DNA of 64,000 bases from Bostrychus sinensis (GCA_020698575.1 CM036243.1:12515903-12579902); one strand, 5' to 3'; shown: positions 49,801 to 60,965, numbered from the stretch's first letter. Numbers and translations are program-made. Notes: generated from the letters alone by a model not told the origin.

Positions 49801-50839
49801 TGCTTGAGAGCAACACGTGCACATAAACACAAAGACTGATGGTGCAGGAGCAATATACTGAAACCAAAGGTCATATGAAATCTTGCCAATTCCTCTAATT
49901 GGCCCCTGGCCCTCACTTTGGACATGCCAGATTCTGGTATGACAAATACCTTATCTGAGTGAACTATTTCCATCTTCGGAGTCTGTCCCTGGCTGGTATG
50001 AAGTCTCCAATCTAGGCCACTATTCAAGGTAAGGGAGAGGTAGTTACAGTAGTTTTATCACAGAAGAAAAAAGGAACTCTTTGATCTTTGATCCTCTCAC
50101 TTTTGTTTGAAAATCAAATTTATCAAACGGGGGAATAACAACAACAACAACATGATAAATAGATTAAAAAAGACCCAAGCACAAAGGCACCAAACTCGAA
50201 AGTCTTGCATTTGATTATCTCCTATAATGAATCTGTCACATTTGCAAAGACTCAGGTAAGGTAAGCACGGACCAGCCTATTCTCTCACTCTCCTTTATAA
50301 TTACCTTCCCTGCAGTAGAGAAGATCCCTCTCTCTTCTCCCTTTTAGGCCACTAGAGACTGATATGAAAGGGAATTGGACACTTGGGGCCACAAATACTG
50401 TAATTAAAAATCTCTCCTTTTTCTTGATACGTTGTTTGGAAACATCATTTTCAGAACGCAACATGCATTTGTTAGGGATCTGACCTAAATAGGGCCTAGA
50501 TTAAACACCAGGTCTTTGTTGCAGGTTGCTACTCATTAGGTGTAAAAATGAGGTGATTCGGGCCTGATTGGGGGATAAATATAGTGAGGTGATATCCATA
50601 CAAAAGAGATGCAACCTTTAGTTAAAACTCAGCGATCAAAAACACAGCAATGGTTAAGGATAGGGCTCATTGGTGGAGGTAATCACCCGAGAAGTGCTTA
50701 AGCGTACTGGAAGTGGTAAGGCTGTAATAAATATTCACCTACAAACACATAACACAATCAAGAGTTTGAGTGCTGTTACTTAGAAATATAAGTAAAAGTA
50801 CTCCACAAAAGTAGCACAGCTCATGTTTTGGATTGAGGG

Positions 50840-51035
50840 CCCAGATTGACATGGTGTGGACATGTACAGAGGGATAGTGAATATGTCAGGAAAAGGATGC
50901 TGAGGTTAGAGCTGTCAGGCAGGAGGCCTAGAGGAAGTTAGCTGGTGTGAGACAAGAGGATGCGGAGGAGGCTACATGGAGGCTTGCTGTGGCAACCCAT
51001 CAACAAAGAGCTGAAAGTAAAACAAATTGATAATA
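50840..51035 (+). mobile_element. Non-LTR retrotransposon 3' coding fragment (copy 2)
   Basis: GTGGACATGTACAGAGGGAT, GAAAAGGATGCTGAGGTTAG, GGCAGGAGGCCTAGAGGAAG and GCTGTGGCAACCCATCAACA repeat the 3' coding end seen at 6155-6395 and extend it to the stop region. In codons it reads like 'RRMLRLELSGRRPRGS...EEDAEEATWR'. Confidence 0.7.
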
Positions 51036-51279
51036 ATAAGATGACCTGGATAAATATACACCACAATAGCTTAATGAGTATGTAACTTTAGCAATAAGCT
51101 CCATCTTAAGTTTCTATTTTGGTGAAAGTTTACCATAGGAAGTCACAGTGTGCTCTGGTATTAATGATGACTCCAGTACCAGTCCTCTCATGGGAATCCA
51201 CTCCTCATTCGATGGCATATTTACAGTACAAAGGCTCAGCTCGCGTCCCCTTCACACACATACAAACACAAAGGAGTGG

Positions 51280-52330
51280 CTGATTTAATTAGCCCAATCA
51301 TTAAATGAGGCTTAATTAGAGTCACTTTCCTATAGAGAGAAGTGTAGGACTCAGAGCTGTTCCTTGTCATTACAAAGGCATAATGAGCCACACAGTACAT
51401 TCACCCTGCCAGCTCTAGAAAAGTTTAGCACAGTGGAGTCTTTGATATGTTTAATTCCGAGGGTTAATGAAGTAATCCCAGCGGAGGAGACAACAGGGCT
51501 GGAGCACTTGACAAGGAGCGACATGAATAGTAAAGTATGTTATTTAGAGATAAATGATGCCATTTACCTTCAGAGCAGTGAGCTACAGAAAACATCCCTA
51601 AAGTTCGATAAAGACTTCCAATTACAGGAATTATTACAGGCCTGCAGACCATGCATAAACATCTTTGATGTGGAGAACAGATCCACTCCTGATTGGTCGG
51701 CCTGTCTCTGCCACTGTCCTAATCTTCACTTGCTTGTTATAGTCGGGAGGCTGATAAGAAGTGATGCTTGGACGTCTCCCTGGGGTGTGATTGTGAGGTA
51801 AATATTAGCAGGCCCCGAGCGCCACCCCATACCAGTAAACCAAACCACTGTCCTCTCATAAAGAAATCAACAGAGTCAATGACTTTTTAAATGTTATTAT
51901 GCTGTCATGAGGCTGGAGATGGCTGTGTGTGTGGATAAAATGAGTGTGAAAAATGATCTGGAGGGATGCCGTGTGCCTCTGTGCACATACTCACACATGC
52001 ATCCACAGGCTGCTGGTGTTCATTATTGGCCAGCAGCAGAAGCCAGTCATTTCCCTGTCTTCATAAAGACTCAGCCCATTAAATTCTACCTCCAGTCAAT
52101 AATTAGGACTCCACAAATAAACCAAAGGCAATTAAATCAATGCTTCCCCAGGCCGGTGCCTGGACCCCATGGCCCACACGGACACTCCATCTTCACCGCT
52201 GGCCTTATTCATGGAGGCAGCGGCGGAGCCATACAGCACACCCCCCGGCCCGCTCCTGATTATTAGACAGGCCTGTCCCATGGTCCTGGCTGTGGAGCGC
52301 CGCCTATGGTGGCTCTCTACTGAGAGGTGT
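51280..52330. promoter_or_regulatory. Candidate conserved non-coding block in cntln intron
   Basis: About 1 kb without recognisable repeats. Homeodomain-type cores are clustered (GATTTAATTAGCCCAATCAT, GGCTTAATTAGAGTC near 51280-51325) and GC is raised near 52140-52310. A 145-codon open frame (51364-51801) has no protein-like features and is treated as chance. The enhancer reading is inference. Confidence 0.35.
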
Positions 52331-52438
52331 AGGGTTTGATTTCATTAACTCACCAGTAGAGGTGAGAGACCAGGAAATGAATGCTATGTTTCATTTGCTT
52401 TTGAGTGGACAAGTGGGGCGCCCATAAGGGGGGCTCAG

Positions 52439-52473
52439 AAAATCTATGCCACTTCTTGGGCATTAAGGGAGCG
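52439..52473. repeat. Short local direct repeat, copy 1
   Basis: AAAATCTATGCCACTTCTTG then GGCATTAAGGGAGC. It recurs 528 bp downstream with two substitutions. Confidence 0.8.
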
Positions 52474-52966
52474 CCAAAAACTTCTAAATGCAAATATCTA
52501 ATCAACAAATCACCCACCAGTCTAGGACCAACAACCAGACCATGCTCAAAGTTACTTAAATCTTCTTTTCTACCCATTAAGATGATTAAACTTCAGCAGC
52601 TTTGGCTCAAACATGTCTCATGCCATGCATAAGTTTTTGCCATATGATATGTTGCTTAAATCTTTCTAATAATGTAGGCAGCATGTATGTGCAGTTTACA
52701 AGCAGTTACAAAGCACATTCTGTATTGCTGTATTTAATGCAGGACTCCACAATGCTACTATTGTACATCCTGGTGAATACTGAAAGCTATTTCCAAAGAT
52801 GTTGCCTTTACTGTGCGACTCTTCAATCTACGTACAGTATGTGTCTAGTGTTTCACATCATGCGAAAATGCACTTTTTGAAATATACCTACCGATTTTGC
52901 TTTTGCTTTTATTATTTACAAATGGAAGTAAAACAGACATCCTTCAATACAGACATTCATACTCAT

Positions 52967-53001
52967 AAAATCTATGCCATTTCTTGGGCATTAATGGAGC
53001 A
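52967..53001. repeat. Short local direct repeat, copy 2
   Basis: AAAATCTATGCCATTTCTTG then GGCATTAATGGAGC, the partner of 52439-52473. The flanks show only weak further similarity. Confidence 0.8.
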
Positions 53002-53540
53002 ACTCACATACATCTCCTCAATACAAATGTTTGCCGATGAGCTGCACACATCTTCCTCTCTTGTTATGTTGACATGTGGCAGTGCATGACAGTGACGGCA
53101 AACAAACTGTCCAAACGCAAAGACATGGACACACACAAACACACTGCTTTGCCTTACAGCTATATCCACACACGGGAGTGAGTGATGGCTTCTCTATTGA
53201 CAGGGCCACTGAGATAATAAAGTGCTGTCCCACTGGCAGCTCCATTAAGCCCTGACAGTGACAAGATGAGGCTGCGGCGAGAGTTCACTTCACACACAGA
53301 AGTACACCGAGCCACATGGACTCATCCTCTTCTGGTGACAGCTCACACCAGTTAAGGACACGGATCTCTCTCTCATCCTTCCTTCCACTACGTCTATTTC
53401 TGTCCGTGTCTTTTTATCGGCGCAGAAGTGTGTGAAGATCATATAACTATTAGAGGAGTGTGTTATTAGTGTCACAGGCGGGTGACAGGCCGGGCACTTC
53501 ACTTCACACATGTTCTGCTCGCTGATCCCCTCATAGACTA

Positions 53541-53559
53541 GAGGAGAGGAGAGGAGAGG
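53541..53559. repeat. (GAGGA)n mini-run
   Basis: Almost four GAGGA units. Confidence 0.8.
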
Positions 53560-54084
53560 GTGAGACAGGCCTGGTCTCTCAGCAACTGTGAATGTATTCG
53601 TACAGCGTACTATATGAAGCCAAACAGAAAGTGCGAAGTTTAGCAATGGTAAAAAATGTAGTGCCCAGACCTGGAACTGAATCTTTTCGATCAGGGGTAA
53701 ATGCAAAATTCCCTTACATCTCTCCCTAGTAAAGAAGCCACAAAACCATAATTTTTTTAATTTCAAAGTTATCATGTGTGGGCCTATCCCCAATAGAATC
53801 TTTCTACTAAAGAATTATTCTGGTCCCTGTTGAATTTCCATGACAAAAAAAATGGAGACATCCTGCTGAAACAACTAGATATATACCTTGAGTTCAGGGG
53901 GTAGTATCAACATACTTAAAATTATTTCATTATTTACATAGAACTGTTTGCAAAGAAGTGGTAAATACTGTGCTTGTACGAACCAACTTAGAGCAATCAT
54001 CTGTTTTATCCAGAGTGACGCAATGCTTTGTTAGTAACAGTAAAATGTATGCTGCATCTTCAAACTATAACCATTAGTGAAAAT

Positions 54085-54185
54085 GGCAGCAATTTTGATG
54101 CAAGCTCAACACAAGCATACACAGCGAAGTAAACTGATAGACAACCATTTACTGTCATGTTCATACACTAGGGGAGGCATCAGTT
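54085..54185 (-). mobile_element. SINE fragment, minus strand
   Basis: ACTGATAGACAACCATTTAC, TGTCATGTTCATACACTAGG and GGAGGCATCAG correspond to the central block of the 25345-25605 copy. Confidence 0.55.
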
Positions 54186-54529
54186 TTTGCACTAAAATGC
54201 TAATGTATGTTTGTGAGTAAAAAATATGTGTAAATAAATATGAACAGACATTTATTACTACTAAGAACTGGATGCAAGAGCAACTGCTGATTTCTTCTTA
54301 TTATTCTGATTTCAAACCTAACAACCAAGATGACAGACAGCACAGAGGTCATGCTTAGTGTCCCCTTGACAAGACAATATGATTTTTAAAAAACAAAAAG
54401 AAGAGAAGAGGCAGAAAGATAGACTAGAGTAAAGGATTAGAGAAAAACAAAGAAAGAAAAAACTGCCGACGATGGACTTGAAAGGGGACAGAAAAAGAGT
54501 ATTGCAGTGCAGTAGGGATGACCGCGGTG

Positions 54530-55045
54530 GTCCCTGGGGGCAAGTCTCAGCGTTGTCATACCCTGCTCTCTTTCACCTCCTCCACTCCCCACAGTAGCTC
54601 CACACAGCAGCCCCTTCCACCCCCCCCCCCGCCGCCCCCCGTTCTGCCCACGGAAAACGTCGATAGCAGGCTGCCGGTGCCGAGGTCTCTGGTGGACACT
54701 AGCTCATTCTCCCGGCATCGACAGGCCCGCCAAATCAATATTTAGTTCCCCACTAACAAGCTGCCTCGGGGTCTGAGCCAGAGAGAGGGAGAGAGAGCGA
54801 GAGAGGGAGCGGGTGGCGGGACAGCCGAGGGATGGCAGGGAGAGACAGAGAACAGGGACTGAGAGCTGTCCAGCTAGAAGGGAAAAACATGGATCGGGTC
54901 TTGTGTGTGTTCGTGTGGGAGGGGCGGGGGGGTGGCGGGAGGTGCAAAGGTCAGAAAAAGATCTGGGGAACAAGAGAACAGTGTCTGGTGTGTGTCGTGG
55001 TGTGGAGGCGACGCATGAGCGCCCGCGGCTGCCGCTGACAAGAAC
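54530..55045. promoter_or_regulatory. GC-rich, CpG-bearing block with poly-C, GA and G-tract runs
   Basis: The plus strand holds a C-run with GCCGCC (54618-54641), a CpG-rich segment, a GAGAGAGGGA tract (54780-54810) and a G-quadruplex-type sequence GGGAGGGGCGGGGGG followed by TGGCGGG (54917-54939). It is one of the few GC-rich intervals apart from the sh3gl2 promoter. It could be an intronic regulatory element or an unannotated promoter. No exon is evident. Confidence 0.4.
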
Positions 55046-55739
55046 AGAGGCGTACACAGACACGCTCAATCATACACATATCACAGTATATCACAGCATG
55101 CACTCACTGACAGCACTCCACTACAGCTCCACTCAAAGATACATAAGTAGCTCGCTTCACAAAGACTCACACGCACATCCTCCTTTGTTTTATCTTGTTC
55201 TGTAGCTGTGGAACTGGTTGGGAAACTAAAACGGATGCTTTTGTGTTTTGTGCAAATGCAACTGGTAGCAGATCTGGGACCCGAGAGACAAGCTAACTCC
55301 AGGCTGAATCGCATGACAAAATGAATGTGTCCATGTGTCACTGAGTCAAGGCAAAAATACTGTTGGATCAGGCAAAATTCAAGCATACCCTTGTGAGTAG
55401 TTAAAGGGGTGAGACAAAATAGCAATATCATGTATAAATGTTTCTATTTAAATGTGCAACAGTCAGATTCTGGAGTTTTTATCCAAAGACGACAAGTGTT
55501 TCTTGATCATGTTCATAGACGATTTCTTATTTGCATTATATAGCTGTGACTTACTTTTAAGCAAATGCTTAACAGTCATTGATTTCTGGAAGTGTTCCCG
55601 AGCCAATGCTGTGACTTCCTGTACACAATCATGTATGATTATAATGCAATGCCACAAGAGGGCCTGAAAATCACATGCACCCCATAAATGCTAAGTGCTA
55701 GAGACTGCCTTTTTAAAATTCTCCTTTTATAGCCACTGA

Positions 55740-55995
55740 TCTTACTGAAATGACACCAACATTATCAGTTGCAAGTTGAATGGTAATATGTTATTTATTT
55801 ACGTGTATCATATGCTTTTCCAGCCTTTTGTTGCTGCATTCTAACTTTTTAAAACGTGTTGCTGCCATCAAATTGTAAAAACAAGCTATTATTTTGAATG
55901 AAATGGTAAAGTTTCACTTGATACGCTGCTGTTTATGTTGCAAATGAAATATTGTTTTATGAGATTTGCAATTTGGAATTGAGGTTATATAGCAC
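55740..55995 (-). mobile_element. Tc1-like element, 5' end fragment, minus strand
   Basis: Plus-strand text TTTTCCAGCCTTTTGTTGCT, AAACGTGTTGCTGCCATCAA, ATGAAATGGTAAAGTTTCAC and TTATGAGATTTGCAA ends in TTTGGAATTGAGGTTATA. In reverse this is the 5' untranslated end of the same Tc1 family as 8544-9514. The rest of the element is missing. Confidence 0.7.
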
Positions 55996-56104
55996 CCCCT
56001 GTGTTGCCCTCTTTCTACATCTAAAAATGATTTACCATAATACATTAGCTATAATTATAAAGCTCAACAATTTGAGTGGAAGGTTTAACAAACATTTTCC
56101 TAAC

Positions 56105-56179
56105 CTTCTGTTGAAGAATGTGCTGTAAGTGGTCCATCCATTGCTGGTCTCCAGGATCATCTGAATATGCTCTTGTTTC
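56105..56179 (-). CDS. cntln: Centlein, penultimate coding exon
   Basis: The exon is 75 bases and phase 0-0. On the minus strand the acceptor is TGTCTCTAG|GAAAC and the donor CAACAGAAG|GTTAGG. In the frame set by the exon at 62755-62952 it encodes 25 residues, starting ETRAYSDD with core DQQWMDHLQHILQQK. This matches the human CNTLN stretch I recall as 'DKEW..YIQKLLE', just before the last exon. Another open frame through the same bases starts RKQEHIQMILE but does not join the neighbours in phase and is a shadow. The exon is too short to stand alone. Its assignment rests on splice sites, phase and the downstream match. The N-terminal third is divergent. Confidence 0.75.
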
Positions 56180-56504
56180 CTAGAGACACATGAAATATAG
56201 AATTTAAATGACAAGATATAGGTTCAACTTTGCAATCAATTTGTGCTTACAAACACATTTACAATTTACTAGACATTCAGCCACGTTGCTGGTTTGTAAT
56301 CTGAGTAAAGCAAACTGTGAAAAGTGCTAGGACTCAATTTATGCTTACTACTTTCCACATGGCACTGTAATCTTTGCCCCACACTTTCCAAGTCTCTTGC
56401 TGGAGGGCTGAATTGCAGCGCGCCAGGCAGGACCTTGAACAATCTCTCCAGAGACCAGTGGCATGGTCCGCCAGCATACACTTGCATGCTACTTATGTAT
56501 AAAG

Positions 56505-56625
56505 GGCTAGCGGAGTGGTAGCCTTGTTACCGCTAATGAACAGAGCTTGGCCATGTACACCTCTAAACGAATGTGCTACCTCTTCACTTCGAACCCCAGG
56601 TGCTGCTGTTTAAAATAAGGCGATA
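56505..56625 (+). mobile_element. tRNA-derived SINE head, plus strand
   Basis: GGGCTAGCGGAGTGGTAGCC (A-box region) and CTTCGAACCCCAGGTGCTG (B-box region) lie about 75 bases apart. The insert between the boxes and the lack of an acceptor stem or Pol III terminator argue against a working tRNA gene. Confidence 0.5.
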
Positions 56626-57040
56626 GGCCTTGTACCACATCACAGGGACAATGGGGGGGCAGTTCCACTTTGCTGACTGGTGAATAGCTGTTTTGTAAGG
56701 TCCACAGTCTGCAAGGCTCACAAAAACCTGAATTTAAACTTTTCTTCAACTTTTATCAGTTTTTGCCACCAACCCAGAGTTTCACTGCTAGCCATAGCCA
56801 TTCACTACGCAATAAATAAAAATAAAGACTGAGACTGAAGTCAAAATGTCACGAGTATTCCTTTGTAGAAATTGTACAGGACCAATTTTAACCATTTATG
56901 TCAAGGGAAGGATTATGCCATAATTAGTAAGTTAGTAGCCAAACTATTCTGCATATGTTGTATATTCTCTGCCAGCCAATCAAATTTAAAGGCAGGTTAG
57001 ACAGAGACCATATTAATTCAAAGTTTAAGTTGAAATCGTA

Positions 57041-57522
57041 CTATATTTCCAAAAGAACTTCAGTGACATTCTATTCTTAATCCATAGGGTTTACTGTGAC
57101 TTCGGCCCACCCTTTGCATCTGCTTCAACTTTTCTTTCTCCCCAAGGTTTATGAGTGTTTATGGAAATTTTGGCCATTCTTCCAGAAGCACATCTGTGAG
57201 GTCAGACACTGATGTTGGACGAGAATGCCTGGTTCGCAGTCTTCGCTCTAATTCATCCCAAAGGTGTTCTATCGAGATGTTGCAGGCCAGTCAAGTTCTT
57301 CCACACCAAACTCACTCATCCATGTCTTTATGGACCACGCTTTGTGCACTGGTGTGCAGTCATGTTGGAACAGGAAGTGGCCATCTCCAAATTTTTCCAC
57401 AAAGTTTACCACAAAGCTGCAGCCTAGGTGCTTGATTTTATACACCTGTGGCCATGGAAGTGATGGGAACATCTGGATTCAGTTATTTGGGTGGGCTAGT
57501 AAATACTTTTGGAAATATAGTG
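57041..57522 (-). mobile_element. Internally deleted Tc1-like transposon
   Basis: The termini CTATATTTCCAAAAG (left) and CTTTTGGAAATATAGTG (right) are inverted repeats next to TA (57039-57040 and 57523-57524). They match the abundant fish Tc1 family with 'CACTATATTTCCAAAAG' ends. At 482 bp it is far shorter than a full Tc1 (about 1.2-1.6 kb). On the minus strand the 5' terminal region (with the text ATCAAGCACCTAGG) is joined directly to the last third of the transposase. The middle has been lost, as in typical non-autonomous derivatives. Confidence 0.9.
57130..57410 (-). pseudogene. Tc1 transposase C-terminal remnant
   Basis: The minus strand encodes FLFQHDCTPVHKAW then SIKTWMSEFGVEELDWPA, the region around the second catalytic Asp of the DDE domain (the D of QHD). 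After DWPA a short deletion removes the expected 'SPDLNP' part and shifts frame. The following codons that should carry the third acidic residue (HLWDELE) are out of frame. The protein is dead: there is no DNA-binding half, no first Asp and a broken end. Confidence 0.85.
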
Positions 57523-57845
57523 TATGTACAGTATCTACTCTATTTGGACTCATGGACTCAGCGACTTGTGTAGCCTTTAGCTTTTGTAGTGCTAAATGAT
57601 CCCCACCGGAAAACTGTTAAGTATTGGCAAGTTGCTAATGTTCTCTACCCAGGCACTGACATTAAACACATGTGGTTGGCCAGTTGCCATTTGTCAATAC
57701 CATCTTTATGCATATTTTGCCAGTCTATTTAAAATGCACTGGGGTAACATCCAACACTAGATTCCACGTGCAGCTTAAGTTGTTTACAAACACAATGAAT
57801 GGTCTATGCTGGCAAGTTTTTCCATCCTATTTTTATACATGTAGT

Positions 57846-57890
57846 CATAAATATTATATATAAATATTATAAATATAAATATTATAAAAG
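57846..57890. repeat. (AAATATTAT)n-like AT repeat
   Basis: Four to five imperfect AAATATTATAT units. Confidence 0.8.
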
Positions 57891-59839
57891 ACTTCAACTA
57901 GCAGGGTGCAGGTAGAAATGGATTTGTATACTTATGTTGTTCCAAGTTTGAAAGAAAATCTGTGTTGTTTTGTTTCACAATCAGACGCCTGCACACTGGC
58001 CAGTGCACAGACTAACAAAAACAACAGAGCAGTTGTATTTGTAAAATAGAGAGGCAGGGTCTCTTTGTGACTGTAGTGCCTTGAAGCTTCCCACAAGGCC
58101 AAACACTGCATGTGAGAGGATAACTGTGCTTGTCCACCCTTGATAGATATATAGCAGCACTCTGACTCCATCTAACATTAGGCGCAAAACAAACTGGCCT
58201 GGCAATTATAGTCTTATTACATCTGGATCATTAACTCCACAACAAGTTGCCCAGGGAGCCTCTGGCTGGTCGACCCTCAGTGGTGCTCTGCTAAACACTG
58301 GTGGAACAAGCAGGGAAAATAAAACTGCAGCTCCAGAGCAAACTGGAGGCAACGTGTACTCTGTGTAAACTGTAGTTTTTATACAGTATATAAACTCAAT
58401 CTGTTTACCAAATACAAAAATAATCCATTATAAAATATGAATAAACCTATACTCTATTTCACTAATGAAATGACTTCTCCACACACAAATTCCATGACCA
58501 ATAACAAAAGGCTGTGTGAGTAGAAGTTAATAGATGTATTATTATTATATTACTTACTGTATTACTTTTTTTATTGGTTGTTAATTCTTCTTCTAATTGT
58601 CATCTTGGTCATTCAGATAGCATGACAGTGAACTTTAAAATTGGGGTACTTTGGAGTCATGTTTGTAAAATCTAGTAATATTTAACCCAAAGTTCCCTAC
58701 CTTTTCTGAAACTTTTCCTTCAACAAATTATTGTATTCTCTAGATTCTAGAAATTGTTGTTTAGATTGGCCTAAATTTTCAAGATCTGTATGTTCTCTAT
58801 GATCATTGTTTTCACAATATGTGTGCATGGTATATACTCATTTTTAGTCTATTGACTGTAACACTGTGAACTATTCAGTGAACCTGGTACACTACATCAA
58901 AATGACAAGACTATCATGCATTATTTCACAATTACAATAAATATGTCCTTAGAATATTTTAATTTGTGTGTACTGCTGTAGTTAACTTCAAGTTGAGCTA
59001 CTAAAATAAATGGGCCTTTTCTGCAGTATTCTAATTAATTTGCATGCATCAATTTATTATCTATCCTATACAACTTGTACTGATGTTATTGAAACATTTT
59101 TAATGATTCTGAAGCTATGAATTTTAAGGTGAAAGTTGGACACTGTGGCTTTAAAATACATCAAATATACAATAAATGCTCTCAACTATTTATAATAAAT
59201 CCTAAAAAAAATTCATGACAGCAATTTTGACTAATACCTCAAGAAAAAATAACTTATTAAAAGACAATGCCTATGCTTACAAAAAACATGTTTGGAAAAT
59301 AGACCATCATTTAACAAAATCAGCAAACCTAATAAAATATCTAAAATGTCCTTTAAAAAACTGATCTAAAACACACTGAATTATGTTATGTTAGTTATGG
59401 GAAAAACTGCCAAACTAGAGAAAAGTTGCTGGCAATGAACTCTTCTCATTTAAAAGTATAAGTGAAAAGTATGTGCATCCCTGTGAGCCCGGAGCTCTAC
59501 TCTGTACACTGGTATTGTACAAGCAAGTGAATACATGAATACACTTGCCATGTGTTCGATCTGGTAAATACTATTGAGACATCCACATAACTTCATGTCG
59601 TGTCCTAAGGTTCAAAGAAAAACACCCATCCACTAATGTTTAAAAGTTACATTACATTTTTAAATAAAACTTGAGAGAAAATAAAACTGAAAAGTATAAC
59701 AATCTACATAAGTATGATCTCCAATTTCATATGGGCTAGCCAAAGTTAGCTTTGTTTAGATTTTATGTCTACTTAAAAATACAATGGTGATCATGCACAG
59801 AATGGTTATGTTTCCCACACAGTCAAAACTGTGCAGAAA

Positions 59840-60130
59840 TATTTGCACTCAACTAAAAGTACTGTACAACTACAAGTACTACTGCTACTGTCCCTAAATC
59901 TGGCTTGCATCTGAATGCATGTTGTGTCTGCTACCCATCTTTGGTCAAAACTACTTCTCAATGAGTTTAAAATTTACTTGAGTATAAGTAAAAAAAACTT
60001 ACCCTCAAAATGTAGTAGTAAAAGTATATTTTTGAAAATATACTGAGAAATTTAATTTTCTTCAAAAATGTGGTTGATTAAATTACTTACTAAAAGTATC
60101 TAGTTACTACTGAGTTTGACTGAGCTCTTT
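59840..60130. mobile_element. AGTAAAAGTACT-family repeat, degenerate
   Basis: CAACTAAAAGTACTGTACAA, ACTACTGCTACTGTCCC, AAATCTGGCTTGCATC, ACTTGAGTATAAGTAAAA and AGTAGTAAAAGTATAT follow the order seen at 33960-34860 and 37620-37710. Confidence 0.55.
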
Positions 60131-60504
60131 AGTCCAATTAAGCTATCTAACTGAAAAGCTGTTATTGTCTGGTTTGCATGTTTGTTAAAGGATTGCAGTG
60201 CATGTGAAACATGTCTCTTTTTTAGTGTTTATAAACTCAGCCAATTTACTCAGTAACTCATTTATTTATGAATAGTAACAGTAACGCTGAAATTGAAAAC
60301 ATGTCATAAACTACACCCTAGTTTTTCTATTGTAAACATTTTTGACACGAGCTAACCAACAAACGCAAAAAATGTATTTGCTTGTCTAAAAATGAATTTG
60401 ACACTCACATTTTTATTCATTTACTATGCTCCCATTAGGAGTAACACATTTGTAATATGACTAAGGAAACAATTGAAATTTCTCGATTTACATATACAAG
60501 TACT

Positions 60505-60965
60505 TTGCCTGGAAATTCCAGACTCACCGCTGTACCAGCGGATGAGTCTGGTCGCCTTAGAATCAATTCGATTTCTAGGGCGGAGCAAACCCGAGTTAAC
60601 AGGCAGCGGAGTTAGCCAATCAGAAAATGGCGGACGCGACGTTAACAAAGCGACAATAACGTGAGAAAGTAAACAAACGGAGTAGTGAAGCCACGAGGGA
60701 GGAACGAGAGAGTTATTTCAACATTACCGTACCATACCGCTGAATGAAACAAACTCTCGGCTCCTCGGTGCGCCATCTTGATTGTTGTCGGTGAGGAGAC
60801 GCGTACGAGTGACGCTGCTCGCGAAGAACACGTGACTTAAATAAACCAATCAAAATGCACGGTACGGTTGGGATTTGAGTAAACCACTGCGGACGGCGTG
60901 GTGACCAGACTGATATTTCTCTGTAGAATAACACAGAGACATATCAGTCTGGATTTTCCAGGCAA
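60505..60965. mobile_element. 461-bp MITE-like element with hairpins at both ends
   Basis: The left end TTGCCTGGAAATTCCAGACT and right end AGTCTGGATTTTCCAGGCAA are near-perfect inverted repeats (19 of 20). They are flanked by a perfect 9-bp direct repeat ACAAGTACT (60496-60504 and 60966-60974). Just inside the left end, CCAGACTCACCGCT pairs with AGCGGATGAGTCTGG. Just inside the right end, AGACTGATATTTCTCTGT pairs with ACAGAGACATATCAGTCT. The interior is CpG-rich (for example GGCGGACGCGACGTTAAC). There is no transposase. A 9-bp duplication suggests MuDR-like or a related superfamily, but 8-9 bp groups cannot be told apart here. Confidence 0.85.

Larger units (their letters stand above)
43886..56104 (-). 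other. cntln: cntln intron between the last two coding exons
   Basis: 12.2 kb from the GTTAGG donor at 56104 to the CTGCAG acceptor at 43886. Phase 0 at both ends gives an uninterrupted frame, so no extra exon is needed, although a phase 0-0 exon cannot be excluded. It holds SINE, LINE and Tc1 relics (listed) and candidate regulatory blocks. Nothing recognisable was seen in 46.6-47.1, 47.2-47.8, 50.05-50.8 and 53.6-54.1 kb. Confidence 0.75.

Noticed and set aside
51364..51801. 145-codon plus-strand open frame
   Set aside because: No recognisable protein feature, and it overlaps a stretch that looks like conserved non-coding DNA. It is more likely chance.
53290..53793. Longest open frame, 167 codons on the minus strand
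   Set aside because: No domain, signal or compositional sign of a real protein. There is no supporting splice context, and it lies in an intron of cntln. A 167-codon frame in a 64-kb window is within chance.
56032..56214. Minus-strand frame through the penultimate cntln exon (starting RKQEHIQ inside the exon)
   Set aside because: It is out of phase with the exons on both sides. The phase-0 frame (ETRAYSDD...) joins both neighbours and matches centlein.
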